Below are positions 6,620 to 15,257 of a stretch of 21,148 nt of DNA, piece by piece. Made by a program: the position numbers and the translations under genes. This stretch comes from a virus, in IMG/VR virus record IMGVR_UViG_3300046513_000362, positions 1 to 21,148 of that record. One strand, 5' to 3'. The notes beneath the pieces are model-generated. The model did no database searches and was not told the DNA's origin. It saw only the letters and a list, made by a program, of their open reading frames with translations. Position 1 is the first letter of the stretch, and every line of letters starts with the position of its first letter.

Positions 6620-7300
6620 TTAAACGGCGATCTTTGCGAAAACGGCAGGCAGGAAAAACGCAAAGGGATTGGTAAACCCGTCGGTCACGGCGTAGAGCAC
6701 CCCGGCATTGAAGTCCCACAACGTTTTCAGCAGCCGCCCCGCCGGCGACCCCGTAACCATGTTCATGCCAAAGGTGTTGATCAGCAGGTACTCGTTTTGG
6801 GGAAAGTTGAACGGGACGGTGTAAAAGCTTCGGGTGCTACCCGTTGCCGTCGTTTCAGATCGAACATATGTCCAGTTCTGAAACGAGCGGGTGAACAACG
6901 CCGTGGGAGTGCCGGAGTCGAATAGCAGCCGGGATGAGCCATCCCACAAACGCAGGCCGTAAGTCGCGACAGCTTGCCCGCCGAACGTCGCCGCAAAATA
7001 GCGGCCGTTCGGCTGGTTGGTGTTCACGTCATAGGCCCGAACATAAAAGCCCGTCCAGTTGCCTGCCGACCCGAGTACCTGCATCGCCGTAAGGCCGGCG
7101 ATGCCACCGGAGTCCGGTCGACAAAACACCAGGGGCGGTTCCTGGCTGGTAATGACGCGGGGAAAATACGTGGCTGAACCGAGTCCGGATTCCTGAGTTG
7201 GCAAATACCGGCCACTGCAAATAACGTTCAGCCGAGCAAACTCCGAATCGATGACCACCTGGTTACTGTTGTTAACGAAGCTCAGTCCATAACTCGCCAT
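6620..7300 (-). CDS. Tail-associated protein upstream of the fibre
   Basis: A 226-residue, beta-rich protein (MASYGLSFVNNSNQVVIDSE at the start) with many aromatic and small residues and no transmembrane segment. It starts with a TGATG overlap to the previous gene, so the two are coupled. Proteins of this kind lie between gpJ-type tail-tip and tail-fibre genes in Pseudomonas siphophages and probably cap or decorate the tail tip. I cannot assign a specific activity. The ending VFAKIAV is directly followed by the fibre gene. Confidence 0.7.
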   Translation of the reverse strand: MASYGLSFVNNSNQVVIDSEFARLNVICSGRYLPTQESGLGSATYFPRVITSQEPPLVFCRPDSGGIAGLTAMQVLGSAGNWTGFYVRAYDVNTNQPNGRYFAATFGGQAVATYGLRLWDGSSRLLFDSGTPTALFTRSFQNWTYVRSETTATGSTRSFYTVPFNFPQNEYLLINTFGMNMVTGSPAGRLLKTLWDFNAGVLYAVTDGFTNPFAFFLPAVFAKIAV

Positions 7301-7623
7301 CAAGCAAACCTTATGACCATTAAACGCATGGTCCCGCTGGTGGAAAGACTCGCCGCGAAGGTGCGTGTGTAGTTGTATACACGAGCTACCCCCGACAGCA
7401 TCTCGGTTTCAAACTGAAAAGACGAAGACTCGTTGTAGGGACCGGTCGGGATCACGATGGCCACCGAGTTGGACGCATCACTACCGGGAGCCGAGAAGTC
7501 CTGAGTCGCCTTCGCGCCGGTCGCGAACGTGACCAGTGTTGAGAGCACCACTCGCATCGTGAACGAATTTTCATCGACCTGAAGCACGCCATCGGCGCCC
7601 CAGATCCGCATTCCATGAGCCAT
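7300..7623 (-). CDS. Small tail protein directly downstream of the tail-tip gene
   Basis: A 107-residue protein beginning MAHGMRIWGADGVLQVDENS, with serine/threonine-rich beta-like sequence and ending LMVIRFA. It lies 3 bp from the tail-tip stop and is coupled to the next gene by overlapping stop and start. GMRIWGADG resembles the N-termini of small phage tail proteins in this position (DUF6453-like, from memory). A virion or assembly role is inferred from synteny. Confidence 0.7.
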   Translation of the reverse strand: MAHGMRIWGADGVLQVDENSFTMRVVLSTLVTFATGAKATQDFSAPGSDASNSVAIVIPTGPYNESSSFQFETEMLSGVARVYNYTRTFAASLSTSGTMRLMVIRFA

Positions 7624-7626
7624 TGC

Positions 7627-9354
7627 TTACCCCAAATATCCAAGCCGCACGCGTAAAACGTTGTTCGCGTCGTAAACCGACACGTTCAGCGAATTGATCA
7701 CCAACCGCCCCTGTCCCGGGACAATGCCGTTGATCTCCAGCGTTCCATCCTTGTTGAGAATCCAACCCTGCTGACCGGCGATGTAGTTGGTGGAGCTGAT
7801 GTAGCTGCCAATCTTCGCATTGGTGATGGTGCCGTCCGCGATGAACGCCGAGTTCATGAACACTTGCCCGCCTTGCACCGCGAACGGCACCGAGATGGCG
7901 CCACCGGCGATGGTGTTGACGATGGCGAAGCGATCAGCGCTGACCAGGAACTGGCTTTGCAGACCGGCGCCGGTGTTCTCGATGCCGAGACCTATGCCCG
8001 CGGCGATGTATTGGCCTCCCGCAGTGACCTGCATCTTCACCGACCACATCGTCGTCAATTTGCCGTTGGTGTCCGCGAATGCGGTTGAGGTTTCCTGAAT
8101 CGCGGCGGTGTTTTGCCCGACCTTCACGTTGACCTGGGTGAGTGCCGTCGCAGTGGCTTCCTTGTCCGTGGCCACGGTTTTTCGCAGGTCTGTGACATTG
8201 GCTTCGTTTTCGCCCACCTGAGACGTCAATGTCGTGATCTTCTGCGCGGTGGCGAGGTTTTCCGACGCTCTGACCTTCTCCTCACTGGCGATGGCGGCCG
8301 TGCTACTCCAGCCCTTTAAGGCATCCGCGACCGCCCCCTCGCCGCCATCATCACGGGATGCGGCACGCAACGCCTGAAAGGCAGTGGCTTGGGCAGTAAC
8401 TACGCCATCGATCTCCGTAATGTCGGCGGTATTGGTGGCGACCTGTTGAGCCAGCCCATTCGCCGTCTCGATCGTTTGCCCCACATCCAACCAATAGGCG
8501 GCGTTCGGCGGTGATGTGTTGATGGGTACCGCGCTTGTGGCTTGATAGATCCGATTGCCAACCACCACAAGATCGTATTCCTCGTAGGTGGCGTCCGGGT
8601 CGTACCCCGCAAGCCCGTCGAGCGCATCAATCTGCGTCTGAAGGCCTGGGATCTTGTCGATCTCATCCAGCAGGTCCTGGCCAAGTTCCGTGCGACCGAT
8701 TTCACCGGCGATCATTTCCAGAATCGCGGCGGCGTCGGAGCTCGACTGGCCCTGCACCCCCATCCCGATCGGGTACCAAGGGCCGATGCTCCCGATCCGA
8801 TCCACCAAGCGCGCCCAGAAATAGAGCGTCACGCCGGCACGCAGCCCCAGCATCGAGAAATCGCTTTGAGGGTATGACAGGTCGGTCAACTTGGTGGCCG
8901 CGTCCAAACTGGTCGTCGGCCCGTACCAGATTTCCGTGCGCTGGGTATCTTCGGCACCAGCCGGAAACCCCCATTTCAGATAAATACCGAACAGCAGAGG
9001 CGTGGCCGTCAGGAACGACACCGCCGGCGGCAGACCTTGTTTACCCTTGAGGTTGGTCAGTATCGAAGCGCGCCAGATCGACGAGATGTCGAAGGCGCTC
9101 ACGGCACGGATGCGGGCCACGTAAGCACCGGCATAGATGCCCACCACGTCGACACTGGTCATCCCAGTGCGCTGCAGCTTGATCCAGTTGCCGCTGTCCT
9201 TGCGCCACTCGACGTCATACCCGACCGCGCCGTTCACCGCCGGCCAAGCGATGGTCATGGTGGCGACGGCAATGCCCTGGGATACGACCGAGTTCGATGT
9301 GACCGTGACGCTCGCCGGCGCAGGAACGACGGTGATCGGAATCACGCTGATCGG
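7627..9354 (-). pseudogene. C-terminal part of a gpJ-type tail-tip/host-specificity protein, 5' end deleted
   Basis: About 575 residues remain of a protein that is usually about 1,100-1,200 long. From its broken N-terminus there are fibronectin-III-like repeats (MTIAWPAVNGAVGYDVEWRK; AYVARIRAVSAFDISSIWRA), a YEEYDLVVVGNRIYQA segment like a carbohydrate-binding domain, and a long alternating coiled region (VATNTADITEIDG; KTVATDKEATATALTQVNVK). It ends in a DUF1983-like domain (FAIVNTIAGG; AFIADGTITNAKIGSYI) as in lambda gpJ. Upstream of residue ~PISVIPITVV the open frame runs into antisense of the coiled-coil gene, so there is no natural start. It is a relic of the deleted tail module. Confidence 0.85.
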
Positions 9355-9358
9355 CCGC
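9350..9358. other. Deletion junction joining the two prophage arms
   Basis: Left of this point the minus strand encodes tail-tip protein; right of it the plus strand encodes the coiled-coil C-terminus. Neither gene has its start. Both frames stay open across the junction by chance, giving long chimeric frames. The junction is placed by where protein character changes, so it is uncertain by about 10 bases. Confidence 0.7.
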
Positions 9359-9838
9359 TCTGCCGTTGAACGCGAAGACGCTGCCGCCAAGCTACTGGCC
9401 CAGCAAAAAGAACTCGACGAGCTGCGCGAGAAGCAACGTATTTCCGACGCTGAGGCTGAGGTGTTGCGCAAACAACGCGCCGAGGAAGACCGCCTGCGTT
9501 TGAAGAAGCAGCAGGAGGATCTGGACCAGCAGCGCCACGACATCGAAGCGCAACAACGCCAGCAACGCGAACGCGACGCTCAGTATCAGCGGGACCAGGA
9601 AGAGCTGGCCCGTCTACGCGCCCAGGCGGCCGCACCCGCTGCAACGACTTCTGTAATTGCGCCAGCGATCACAGAGAAAGTCGAAGTCGCTCCTCTCGGC
9701 GAGCATGCGGCCGCTGCTGAGTCCGACGACGTGACCGTCGATGCACCACCGGTTGAAGACATTGTCGAGGTTGTAGCCCTGGGCTTCGACGTGGACCTCG
9801 ACACTGCTCGCGCCTGGCTTCACGCCATCCGCTTCTAA
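9356..9838 (+). pseudogene. C-terminal coiled-coil part of an early phage protein upstream of recT
   Basis: About 160 residues remain. It begins RSAVEREDAAAKLLAQQ, continues as a long charged coiled coil (about 70 residues of E/R/Q/L heptads), then an alanine-rich linker (LRAQAAAPAATTS) and an acidic C-terminal domain ending DLDTARAWLHAIRF. Proteins with this tail lie directly before RecT in many Pseudomonas and enterobacterial phages and probably act in recombination or nuclease inhibition. The N-terminal half is missing, cut at the deletion junction. An in-frame GTG near 9333 comes from the tail-tip antisense and could allow translation of the stump. Confidence 0.75.
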
Positions 9839-9891
9839 ACATCCTTTCCATCTGAAGGCCGACCTTCCTCTTGTCGGCCACGGAGAGCGCA

Positions 9892-10881
9892 ATGACCGAT
9901 TCAGACACCCAAGCACAAACCGGCCTCGCCACGTACCACGATCCATCGCACAACGCAGCAGCGCTCATCCTCGACCCCGGCACCATGAAGTCGATGAGTG
10001 ACCTCGCGCTGATGATGTCGAAGGGTGTGACAACAGTCCCCAAGCACCTGAAGGGCAATCAAGCTGACTGTATGGCGGTAGTGCTACAAGCAATGCAGTG
10101 GCAGATGAACCCCTTCGCTGTTGCGCAGAAGACGTTCATCGTCAACGGCGGTGCATTGAGCTATGAGGCGCAGCTCGTCAACGCGGTGATCACCGCCAAG
10201 GCACCAGTCAAGGGCCGCTTGAATTTCGAGTGGTTCGGTAGCTGGGAAAACGTCATCGGGAAGATGCGCGAAGTCATCAGCAAGACCAAGAAGGACGAGG
10301 ACACTGGCGAGTTCAAGAAGTACCGTGTTCCGGGCTGGAGCTTTGACGACGAGAAAGGTCTCGGGATCAAGGTTTGGGCGACCTTCAAGGGCGAAGACGA
10401 GCCTCGCGTTCTGGAGCTTCTGCTCACCCAAGTCCGCACCCGGAACTCTACGCTTTGGGCGGAAGACCCCAAGCAGCAGATTGCCTACCTGGTGACAAAA
10501 AAATGGGCGCGACTCTTCTGCCCGGACGTCATCCTCGGCGTCTATACGCCCGACGAGTTCGAAGACTCGTACGGCGGCGAAATCGATGTCACCCCTTTGA
10601 AGCAGGCTGCGAACACTGCCGCCTCTTCCAGCGTGTCGTTCGGCCCGAAATCCCCGTCGCCGGAAATCGACGGAGTATTCGCAGACCTTTTGGCCGTCGC
10701 GAAGCAGCAGGACATCGAAGCTTATGCAGCAGCTTGGGCAGGTCTCAAGCCGAAGCAGCGCGCAGCAATCGGCCTGGAGTGCCATGAAGCGCTCAAGGCC
10801 ATGGCGGCAACTGTTGATGGCGACTTCACCTACATAACTGGCACCCACGACGACCTGTCTCAGGCCGAGGAAGCAGCGTAG
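9892..10881 (+). CDS. recT: RecT-family single-strand annealing protein
   Basis: A 329-residue recombinase that anneals complementary single strands during phage recombination, working with the exonuclease encoded next. The RecT core is clear: DCMAVVLQAMQWQMNPFAVAQ (about 60-80), GGALSYEAQLVNAVI, then LLLTQVRTRNSTLWAEDPKQQ and YLVTKKWARLFCPDVILGVYTPDE. The C-terminal ~90 residues are a less conserved acidic tail. ATG 9892 is chosen because GGAG stands 6 bases before it; an in-frame TTG at 9871 lacks a site. Its stop overlaps the GTG of the exonuclease (TAGTG), which shows translational coupling. Confidence 0.93.
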   Translation: MTDSDTQAQTGLATYHDPSHNAAALILDPGTMKSMSDLALMMSKGVTTVPKHLKGNQADCMAVVLQAMQWQMNPFAVAQKTFIVNGGALSYEAQLVNAVITAKAPVKGRLNFEWFGSWENVIGKMREVISKTKKDEDTGEFKKYRVPGWSFDDEKGLGIKVWATFKGEDEPRVLELLLTQVRTRNSTLWAEDPKQQIAYLVTKKWARLFCPDVILGVYTPDEFEDSYGGEIDVTPLKQAANTAASSSVSFGPKSPSPEIDGVFADLLAVAKQQDIEAYAAAWAGLKPKQRAAIGLECHEALKAMAATVDGDFTYITGTHDDLSQAEEAA

Positions 10882-11543
10882 TGAGAACGGAACTTCAGGG
10901 CACTGAAAAGTGGCATGCAGACCGATCTGGCCGAGTGACAGCCAGCCGGTTTAAAGACGTGATCGCCTGGGGGAAGCCAGACAAAAATGGGAAGCGCGAG
11001 CCTATGGGGGCTCGTACCTCATACATGCGTGAACTGTGCTTTGAGCGACTGGCGAAGAAGTCCAAGCACAACGTCAGCAGCGCTTCCATGAAGTGGGGTC
11101 ACACCGAAGAACAGAAGGCCCAGGACGCCTACGAGATGCTGACCGGCAACATCGTCATACCGTCAGAGTTCATCGTCCACCCGAAGTACGACTGGCTCGG
11201 CTGTTCACCAGACGGCCTCATCAATGATGACGGGGGCACCGAGTCGAAGTGCCCTTTCAACGAGGCGATTCACGTCAGGACCTGGCTCGAAGGTATGCCC
11301 GAGGAACACGTGCCACAGGTCCAGGGCTGCATGTTCGTCACGGGACGGAAATGGTGGGACTTTCTGTCGTTCGATTCTCGTCAGGATGAAGAGTGTCAGC
11401 TCTACATCGAAACCATTTACCGCGACGAAGACTACATCGCCAACCTTCACATAGAGCTGGTCCAGTTCAACCTGGAGCTGAATCGCATGGTGGATGAAGT
11501 CGCGGACAAGGCCAGGGCGCAGGCCCATCGCCTAGGAGCTTGA
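10881..11543 (+). CDS. YqaJ-type viral recombinase exonuclease
   Basis: A 220-residue PD-(D/E)XK nuclease, the RecE/lambda-Exo-like partner of RecT that would resect double-stranded ends 5' to 3'. It starts at GTG with WHADRSGRVTASRFKDVI, the classic YqaJ N-terminal motif. An MKWGHTEEQKAQDAYE segment carries the first catalytic glutamate. The core is WLGCSPDGLINDDGGTESKC (D, then E-x-K), followed by HVPQVQGCMFVTGRKWWDF, which supplies the conserved QxQ-like region. Operon with recT and the small gene at 11546. Confidence 0.92.
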   Translation: MRTELQGTEKWHADRSGRVTASRFKDVIAWGKPDKNGKREPMGARTSYMRELCFERLAKKSKHNVSSASMKWGHTEEQKAQDAYEMLTGNIVIPSEFIVHPKYDWLGCSPDGLINDDGGTESKCPFNEAIHVRTWLEGMPEEHVPQVQGCMFVTGRKWWDFLSFDSRQDEECQLYIETIYRDEDYIANLHIELVQFNLELNRMVDEVADKARAQAHRLGA

Positions 11544-11545
11544 TC

Positions 11546-11788
11546 ATGATCAGCGATCTGAAATACGACATCGAGTTCCGGCGCGATAAAGCGCACGAGC
11601 TTTCCAGTCAGGTCGAACAGCACCTAGCCGCGGGCGGACGCTTCTCCAGAGCAGAGCCCACTCAGATCAATCCCCCACCGGCGGAGCGCTCGGCGAAGAT
11701 CGATCCCGACACCATCCTCAAGCGTCGGCGTCCCGCCATCACCGCAGCTGAACGCAAGGCGCTGCGGAAACTCGCGGAGGCGTTATGA
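11546..11788 (+). CDS. Small early protein of unknown function (80 aa)
   Basis: An 80-residue charged protein starting MISDLKYDIEFRRDKAHELS, with a proline-rich middle (INPPPAERS) and a basic helical end (RRRPAITAAERKALRKLAEA). The ATG at 11546 follows AGGAGCTTGATC. It starts 2 bp after the exonuclease stop and overlaps the next gene by 4 bp, so it belongs to the early operon. Many phages carry such small basic proteins near their recombination genes; no named family is recognised. Confidence 0.7.
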   Translation: MISDLKYDIEFRRDKAHELSSQVEQHLAAGGRFSRAEPTQINPPPAERSAKIDPDTILKRRRPAITAAERKALRKLAEAL

Positions 11789-12246
11789 GCAAGCGCAAGG
11801 CAAACAACGGCTTCGCCCGGGCCGAACGAAGCTGCCGGGCACTACTCCGAACCAACCACGTCGCGGTCGTGAACATCGACCCTAGCGGCACGCAGATCAT
11901 GGCGAACTGGAAGAGCTGTCGGCAGATCCGGAGCCTGGCGATTGCCAACGCTCTATTCGACTTCGCATACCACTGGACGATATACCTCAGCGCCATGTGT
12001 CGAGACGAGCGAGGCGTCGAGTACGTCAAATCGGTGGAGATATCGCCGAAGGGTATTTACAAGGTCGAGCGCCTGACGGATGCCATCGAGCATTACTACC
12101 TGGAACTGCGGAATAGCTGCAACCCAAACCACATGGTTGCGTCTGGATGGATCGCCGTTCCCGCCGAGCTATCACTTGAAGAGGCGCAGGCAGCGCAGTT
12201 GTTCTACGCCGCCGGTGCCTGGCATCAGGTGAAGGTCGCAGCATGA
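11785..12246 (+). CDS. Early phage protein of unknown function (153 aa)
   Basis: A 153-residue protein (MSKRKANNGFARAERSCRAL at the start) with the sequence LLRTNHVAVVNIDPSGTQIMA, a central helical part (LAIANALFDFAYHWTIYLSA), and a C-terminal segment ending AWHQVKVAA. It has four cysteines without a clear metal-binding spacing and no membrane segment. The start overlaps the previous stop (ATGA). It is in the recombination/early operon and resembles a common Pseudomonas prophage hypothetical protein, but its activity is unknown. Confidence 0.75.
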   Translation: MSKRKANNGFARAERSCRALLRTNHVAVVNIDPSGTQIMANWKSCRQIRSLAIANALFDFAYHWTIYLSAMCRDERGVEYVKSVEISPKGIYKVERLTDAIEHYYLELRNSCNPNHMVASGWIAVPAELSLEEAQAAQLFYAAGAWHQVKVAA

Positions 12247-12327
12247 GACGGATCAACAACCAGGTGCGCCAGCGCCGACGACAGACATGGCTGGATATAC
12301 CAGCCCACGGAATTGAAGAGGCAGGCC

Positions 12328-12636
12328 ATGGCCAAGAGCAACGCGGAATTGCAGAAGGACAAGCGCGCCAAGGAGAAAGCCTTGCTCGACCGGATCGGCG
12401 CCGAGAAGCGCACGCTGATTGTGTCGAAAGCGCTCGCTGATGCACTTCAGGTGCTGGGTGATCGGCACGCCTTCGAGGAATGGCAGGAGACGGTGTCGAC
12501 GTTCCTGATCAACCTCGCCGCCGCGCCAGCGGAAGAATCTGCCCGCTTCGCCAGCATGTCGCGACCTGAAATCGTTGTTTCTGAAAAGTGGTCGCGACAG
12601 CTTGATAGGTTCGCAAAGACTGGTATCGAGCCTTAG
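12328..12636 (+). CDS. Small helical early protein of unknown function
   Basis: A 102-residue protein: a charged N-terminal helix (MAKSNAELQKDKRAKEKALL), then helical sequence with EWQETVSTFLINLAAAP, and a mixed C-terminus. The N-terminal arm and size resemble small DNA-binding or ribbon-helix-helix-like phage proteins, but no motif is decisive. ATG 12328 follows AAGAGGCAGGCC; an in-frame TTG at 12313 is less likely. Its TAG overlaps, tail to tail, the stop of the minus-strand membrane gene, which interrupts the early operon here. Confidence 0.65.
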   Translation: MAKSNAELQKDKRAKEKALLDRIGAEKRTLIVSKALADALQVLGDRHAFEEWQETVSTFLINLAAAPAEESARFASMSRPEIVVSEKWSRQLDRFAKTGIEP

Positions 12637-13298
12637 CTATCTTGGCGCTCTAACTTGATCATAAGCTCATAGAGCCTTGAGTACTCAGTCAGTGCTTCTT
12701 TTATTTCAACTTTGTAATTATCAGGCGTTGGACTTGTAGCGGCCTCTGCCGCCGCAATGCCTTGCACATCAAAGGCTATCGACGCCAAATCAAGCGGATC
12801 CAAAAACGGTTCAGAAACAAAAATTTTACTGGCTCTGTTTCTTCTAGCTATGTTTGCCAATTGAGCAGCAAGAAGAACTTTCACGCTGACAGTAATCTCA
12901 ACTTTAAGCTCGTTAAGACAATCATATTCTTTTACGAGATCTAACAGCTTCCAAAATTCATGGGCCCTTGGATCTACAGGGGAAGAACTTGCAAAGCCGC
13001 CACCATGCTTGAGGGCGAGCCCTAGAAAAACTCGCAGCATTTCAATTCGAGACTTATTCAAGCTCGCAATTGCTTTTAAAGCTTCCGCCTTTACCTCTTT
13101 CAGCTTGACAACATTCCCAGCAATTGAAATCTCCTGCACTTCTGGCGCATAGCCTATGACCATACCAAGCACCGCAAACGCCACAACAAATGCAGTGAAT
13201 TCAGTCCCTGAAAATTTACCCAAACCTAACAAGTAAAACGCTAAGTACGTAGCAACCCCAAATAGCAAAAAACCAAGTATCCCCAGAAAAACGCGCAT
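12633..13298 (-). CDS. Low-GC membrane-anchored protein inserted against the early operon
   Basis: A 221-residue protein with two transmembrane helices at the N-terminus (about 2-24, LGILGFLLFGVATYLAFYLL, and 32-50, AFVVAFAVLGMVIGY). A mostly helical soluble domain follows (ISIAGNVVKLKEVKAEALKA; then EFWKLLDLVKEYDCLNELKV and LLAAQLANIARRNRASKIFV). ATG 13298 is fixed by GGAGGGG upstream; longer in-frame starts run into the methyltransferase leader. It is on the opposite strand to all its neighbours, visibly AT-richer, and its stop overlaps the convergent gene by 4 bp. This is the pattern of a prophage 'moron' expressed from its own promoter. A role in superinfection exclusion or defence is a guess; the family is not recognised. 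Confidence 0.75.
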   Translation of the reverse strand: MRVFLGILGFLLFGVATYLAFYLLGLGKFSGTEFTAFVVAFAVLGMVIGYAPEVQEISIAGNVVKLKEVKAEALKAIASLNKSRIEMLRVFLGLALKHGGGFASSSPVDPRAHEFWKLLDLVKEYDCLNELKVEITVSVKVLLAAQLANIARRNRASKIFVSEPFLDPLDLASIAFDVQGIAAAEAATSPTPDNYKVEIKEALTEYSRLYELMIKLERQDS

Positions 13299-13343
13299 AA
13301 ATCCCCTCCGCAAAAAAGGGACTATACCTCCCGAGGATCCCCT

Positions 13344-15257
13344 ATGTCCGCACAACAGAAATTACCCCAGTTCATCCATGGCCAGCCAAGCATGGGCCTG
13401 CCGTTCGAAAAAGAACTGGTCGTGGACCTGTTCGCCGGGGGCGGCGGCGCCAGCACCGGCATTGCCCGGGCGTATCGCGAGCCGGACGTGGCGGTAAACC
13501 ACAACCCAATCGCCCTGGCCGTGCATCGCGCCAACCATCCGCAGACGGCGCACTATGTTGCCGACGTGTACGAGGTAGACCCGCGCGAAGCCACAGGCGG
13601 ACAGCCGGTGGCGATCATCTGGGCGTCACCTGATTGCCGTCATCACAGCAAGGCGAAAGGCGGTGCGCCGCGCGATCGCGGTGTTCGTGGGCTGGCATGG
13701 GTGGTAATTCGCTGGCTGTTCGTCACCAGGTCTCGCCTGCTCTTCCTCGAAAATGTTGAAGAGTTCTGCGACTGGGGCCCGATCGATGACGATGGCCAGC
13801 CAATCAAGGCCGAGCGCGGGCGCACGTTCAAGGCATTCATTACCGCGATCAGCACGGGGCTCGCCGCCGATCACCCGGACATGCCGGAGATCATGCAGGC
13901 CATCGGCGAGTTCGTACCGATGGACGCACTGGTGCGTGGCCTTGGCTACAACGTCGAATGGCGTGAGCGCATCGCGGCCAACGCCGGCACGCCGACCATT
14001 CGCAAGCGTCTCTACCTGGTAGCTCGCAGCGACGGCAAGCCGATCGTCTGGCCAGTGCCGAAGCGCCACAAGTTGCCGACCGCCAAACAGCAACCCTGGC
14101 GCACTGCCGCGGAGTGCATCGACTGGAGCAACTTGGGCCGCACGATCTTCCGCGCCAAGCCTATGGCTGTGAACACGATGCGCCGCGTGGCCAAGGGCTG
14201 TTGGAGGCATGTGCTGACCAGCGCGAAGCCGTTCATTGTCCCGATGCGCGGCACGTCAGAATCGCACACCAGCACTCACGGCGTGGATGGAGCCTTATCG
14301 ACCATCAGCGCCGGCGGCACGCATCACGCACTGGTGCAGCCGGTAGCGGCGCCATTCCTCACCGAGTGCGCCAACGGCTCATCTCAACGGAACTTCAGTG
14401 CGGTCGAGCCTTTGCGTACACAGGTTGCACAGGTCAAGGGCGGCCACTTCGCCTTGGCTGCCTGCCACCTGACCCACCTCACCCATCACGGAGAACGCAG
14501 CGGCTACTCTCCCGATGATCCCTTCCGGACAGTAACTGGCGCCAACCGAGGCGAGCAGGCGCTTGTCGCCGCGAACATGGTCACCCTGCGGAAAGGGTCG
14601 GTTGGGGCCGACGTTGCTGGCCCGCTCGGCGTAGTCGCCACCAGCACTGGACACCACGCCATATCGACGGCGTTCTTCGAGCAGGCGAACGGCGGCTTCT
14701 ACGACGGCGATGGCCGCGCCGCAGATTCACCACTTTCGACCATCTGCCAATCCGGCGCTAACCAGCGGCTGGTCAACGCCTACCTGGTGAAGTACTACGG
14801 GAACGAGAAGGACGGCATCTCGCTCACTGAGCCGATGCACACCCTGCCGACAAAGGACCGGGTTGCGCTGGTCGAGGTTGTTCAGGTGCCTGACACGCTG
14901 ACGCCTGAGCAGATGGAGGGCGCCCGCCGTTGCGCCGCATTCATGCACGAGCATCTGCCGGAGCATTTCAAAGACCCGGCCGGAATGGTCATGGTCGGCG
15001 GCTATGTGCTGGTCGACATCACCCTCCGCATGCTGCAGCCACCTGAGCTGAAGGCGGCGCAGGGCTTCGACAAGGGTTACATCATCGACCGCGGGTTGTT
15101 CGTCGACCCGGTAACCGGTGTCGAAGAATGGCGCGACATAAACAAAACGGACCAGGTTCGGCTGATCGGCAACAGTGTCTGTCCGGACGAAGCCGAAGCA
15201 CTGGTCGCCGCAAACGCCGCCGACATCATCGAGCTTTACCAGCGCCTAGCGGCCTGA
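13344..15257 (+). CDS. Phage C5-cytosine DNA methyltransferase
   Basis: A 637-residue AdoMet-dependent enzyme that would methylate cytosine at C5, probably to shield phage DNA from host restriction. Motif I is VVDLFAGGGGAS (about 26-37). The catalytic motif IV is ASPDCRHHSK, with C98 as nucleophile in an unusual PDC rather than PPCQ context. Motif VI is LENVEE (135-140), motif VIII is TIRKRLYLVA, and motif X is RLIGNSVCP near the end. A long middle section with TISAGGTHHALVQP-type repeats is the target recognition region. It is longer than bacterial Dcm, as is usual for phage versions. No restriction enzyme is adjacent, so it is an orphan. ATG 13344 has a GAGG site upstream. Confidence 0.9.
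   Translation: MSAQQKLPQFIHGQPSMGLPFEKELVVDLFAGGGGASTGIARAYREPDVAVNHNPIALAVHRANHPQTAHYVADVYEVDPREATGGQPVAIIWASPDCRHHSKAKGGAPRDRGVRGLAWVVIRWLFVTRSRLLFLENVEEFCDWGPIDDDGQPIKAERGRTFKAFITAISTGLAADHPDMPEIMQAIGEFVPMDALVRGLGYNVEWRERIAANAGTPTIRKRLYLVARSDGKPIVWPVPKRHKLPTAKQQPWRTAAECIDWSNLGRTIFRAKPMAVNTMRRVAKGCWRHVLTSAKPFIVPMRGTSESHTSTHGVDGALSTISAGGTHHALVQPVAAPFLTECANGSSQRNFSAVEPLRTQVAQVKGGHFALAACHLTHLTHHGERSGYSPDDPFRTVTGANRGEQALVAANMVTLRKGSVGADVAGPLGVVATSTGHHAISTAFFEQANGGFYDGDGRAADSPLSTICQSGANQRLVNAYLVKYYGNEKDGISLTEPMHTLPTKDRVALVEVVQVPDTLTPEQMEGARRCAAFMHEHLPEHFKDPAGMVMVGGYVLVDITLRMLQPPELKAAQGFDKGYIIDRGLFVDPVTGVEEWRDINKTDQVRLIGNSVCPDEAEALVAANAADIIELYQRLAA

Noticed and set aside
7820-9050. Long plus-strand open frames opposite the tail-tip gene.
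   Set aside because: They are rich in R, P, H and A with no ribosome sites and are explained by GC-rich codon bias of the minus-strand gene.
3990-9354. The tail fibre, tail-tip and lysis set could be a tailocin (phage-tail bacteriocin).
   Set aside because: No tube, sheath, tape-measure or baseplate genes are present and the tail-tip gene has lost its 5' half, so no tail-like particle can be encoded here.
9355-9543. The first 63 residues of the 638-codon minus-strand frame as a genuine N-terminus of the tail-tip protein.
   Set aside because: This part is serine/arginine/cysteine-rich antisense of the coiled-coil gene and has no phage tail character.
12243-12440. A 65-codon open frame (MRRINNQVRQRRR start) overlapping the preceding stop.
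   Set aside because: It overlaps the first 113 bases of the better supported gene at 12328, has a weak ribosome site, and becomes low-complexity R/E/A sequence typical of a wrong frame. A vestigial short gene before 12328 cannot be fully excluded.
13626-14210. A 194-codon minus-strand frame inside the methyltransferase gene.
   Set aside because: The plus-strand frame has all methyltransferase motifs here; the antisense frame has no recognisable domain or ribosome site.
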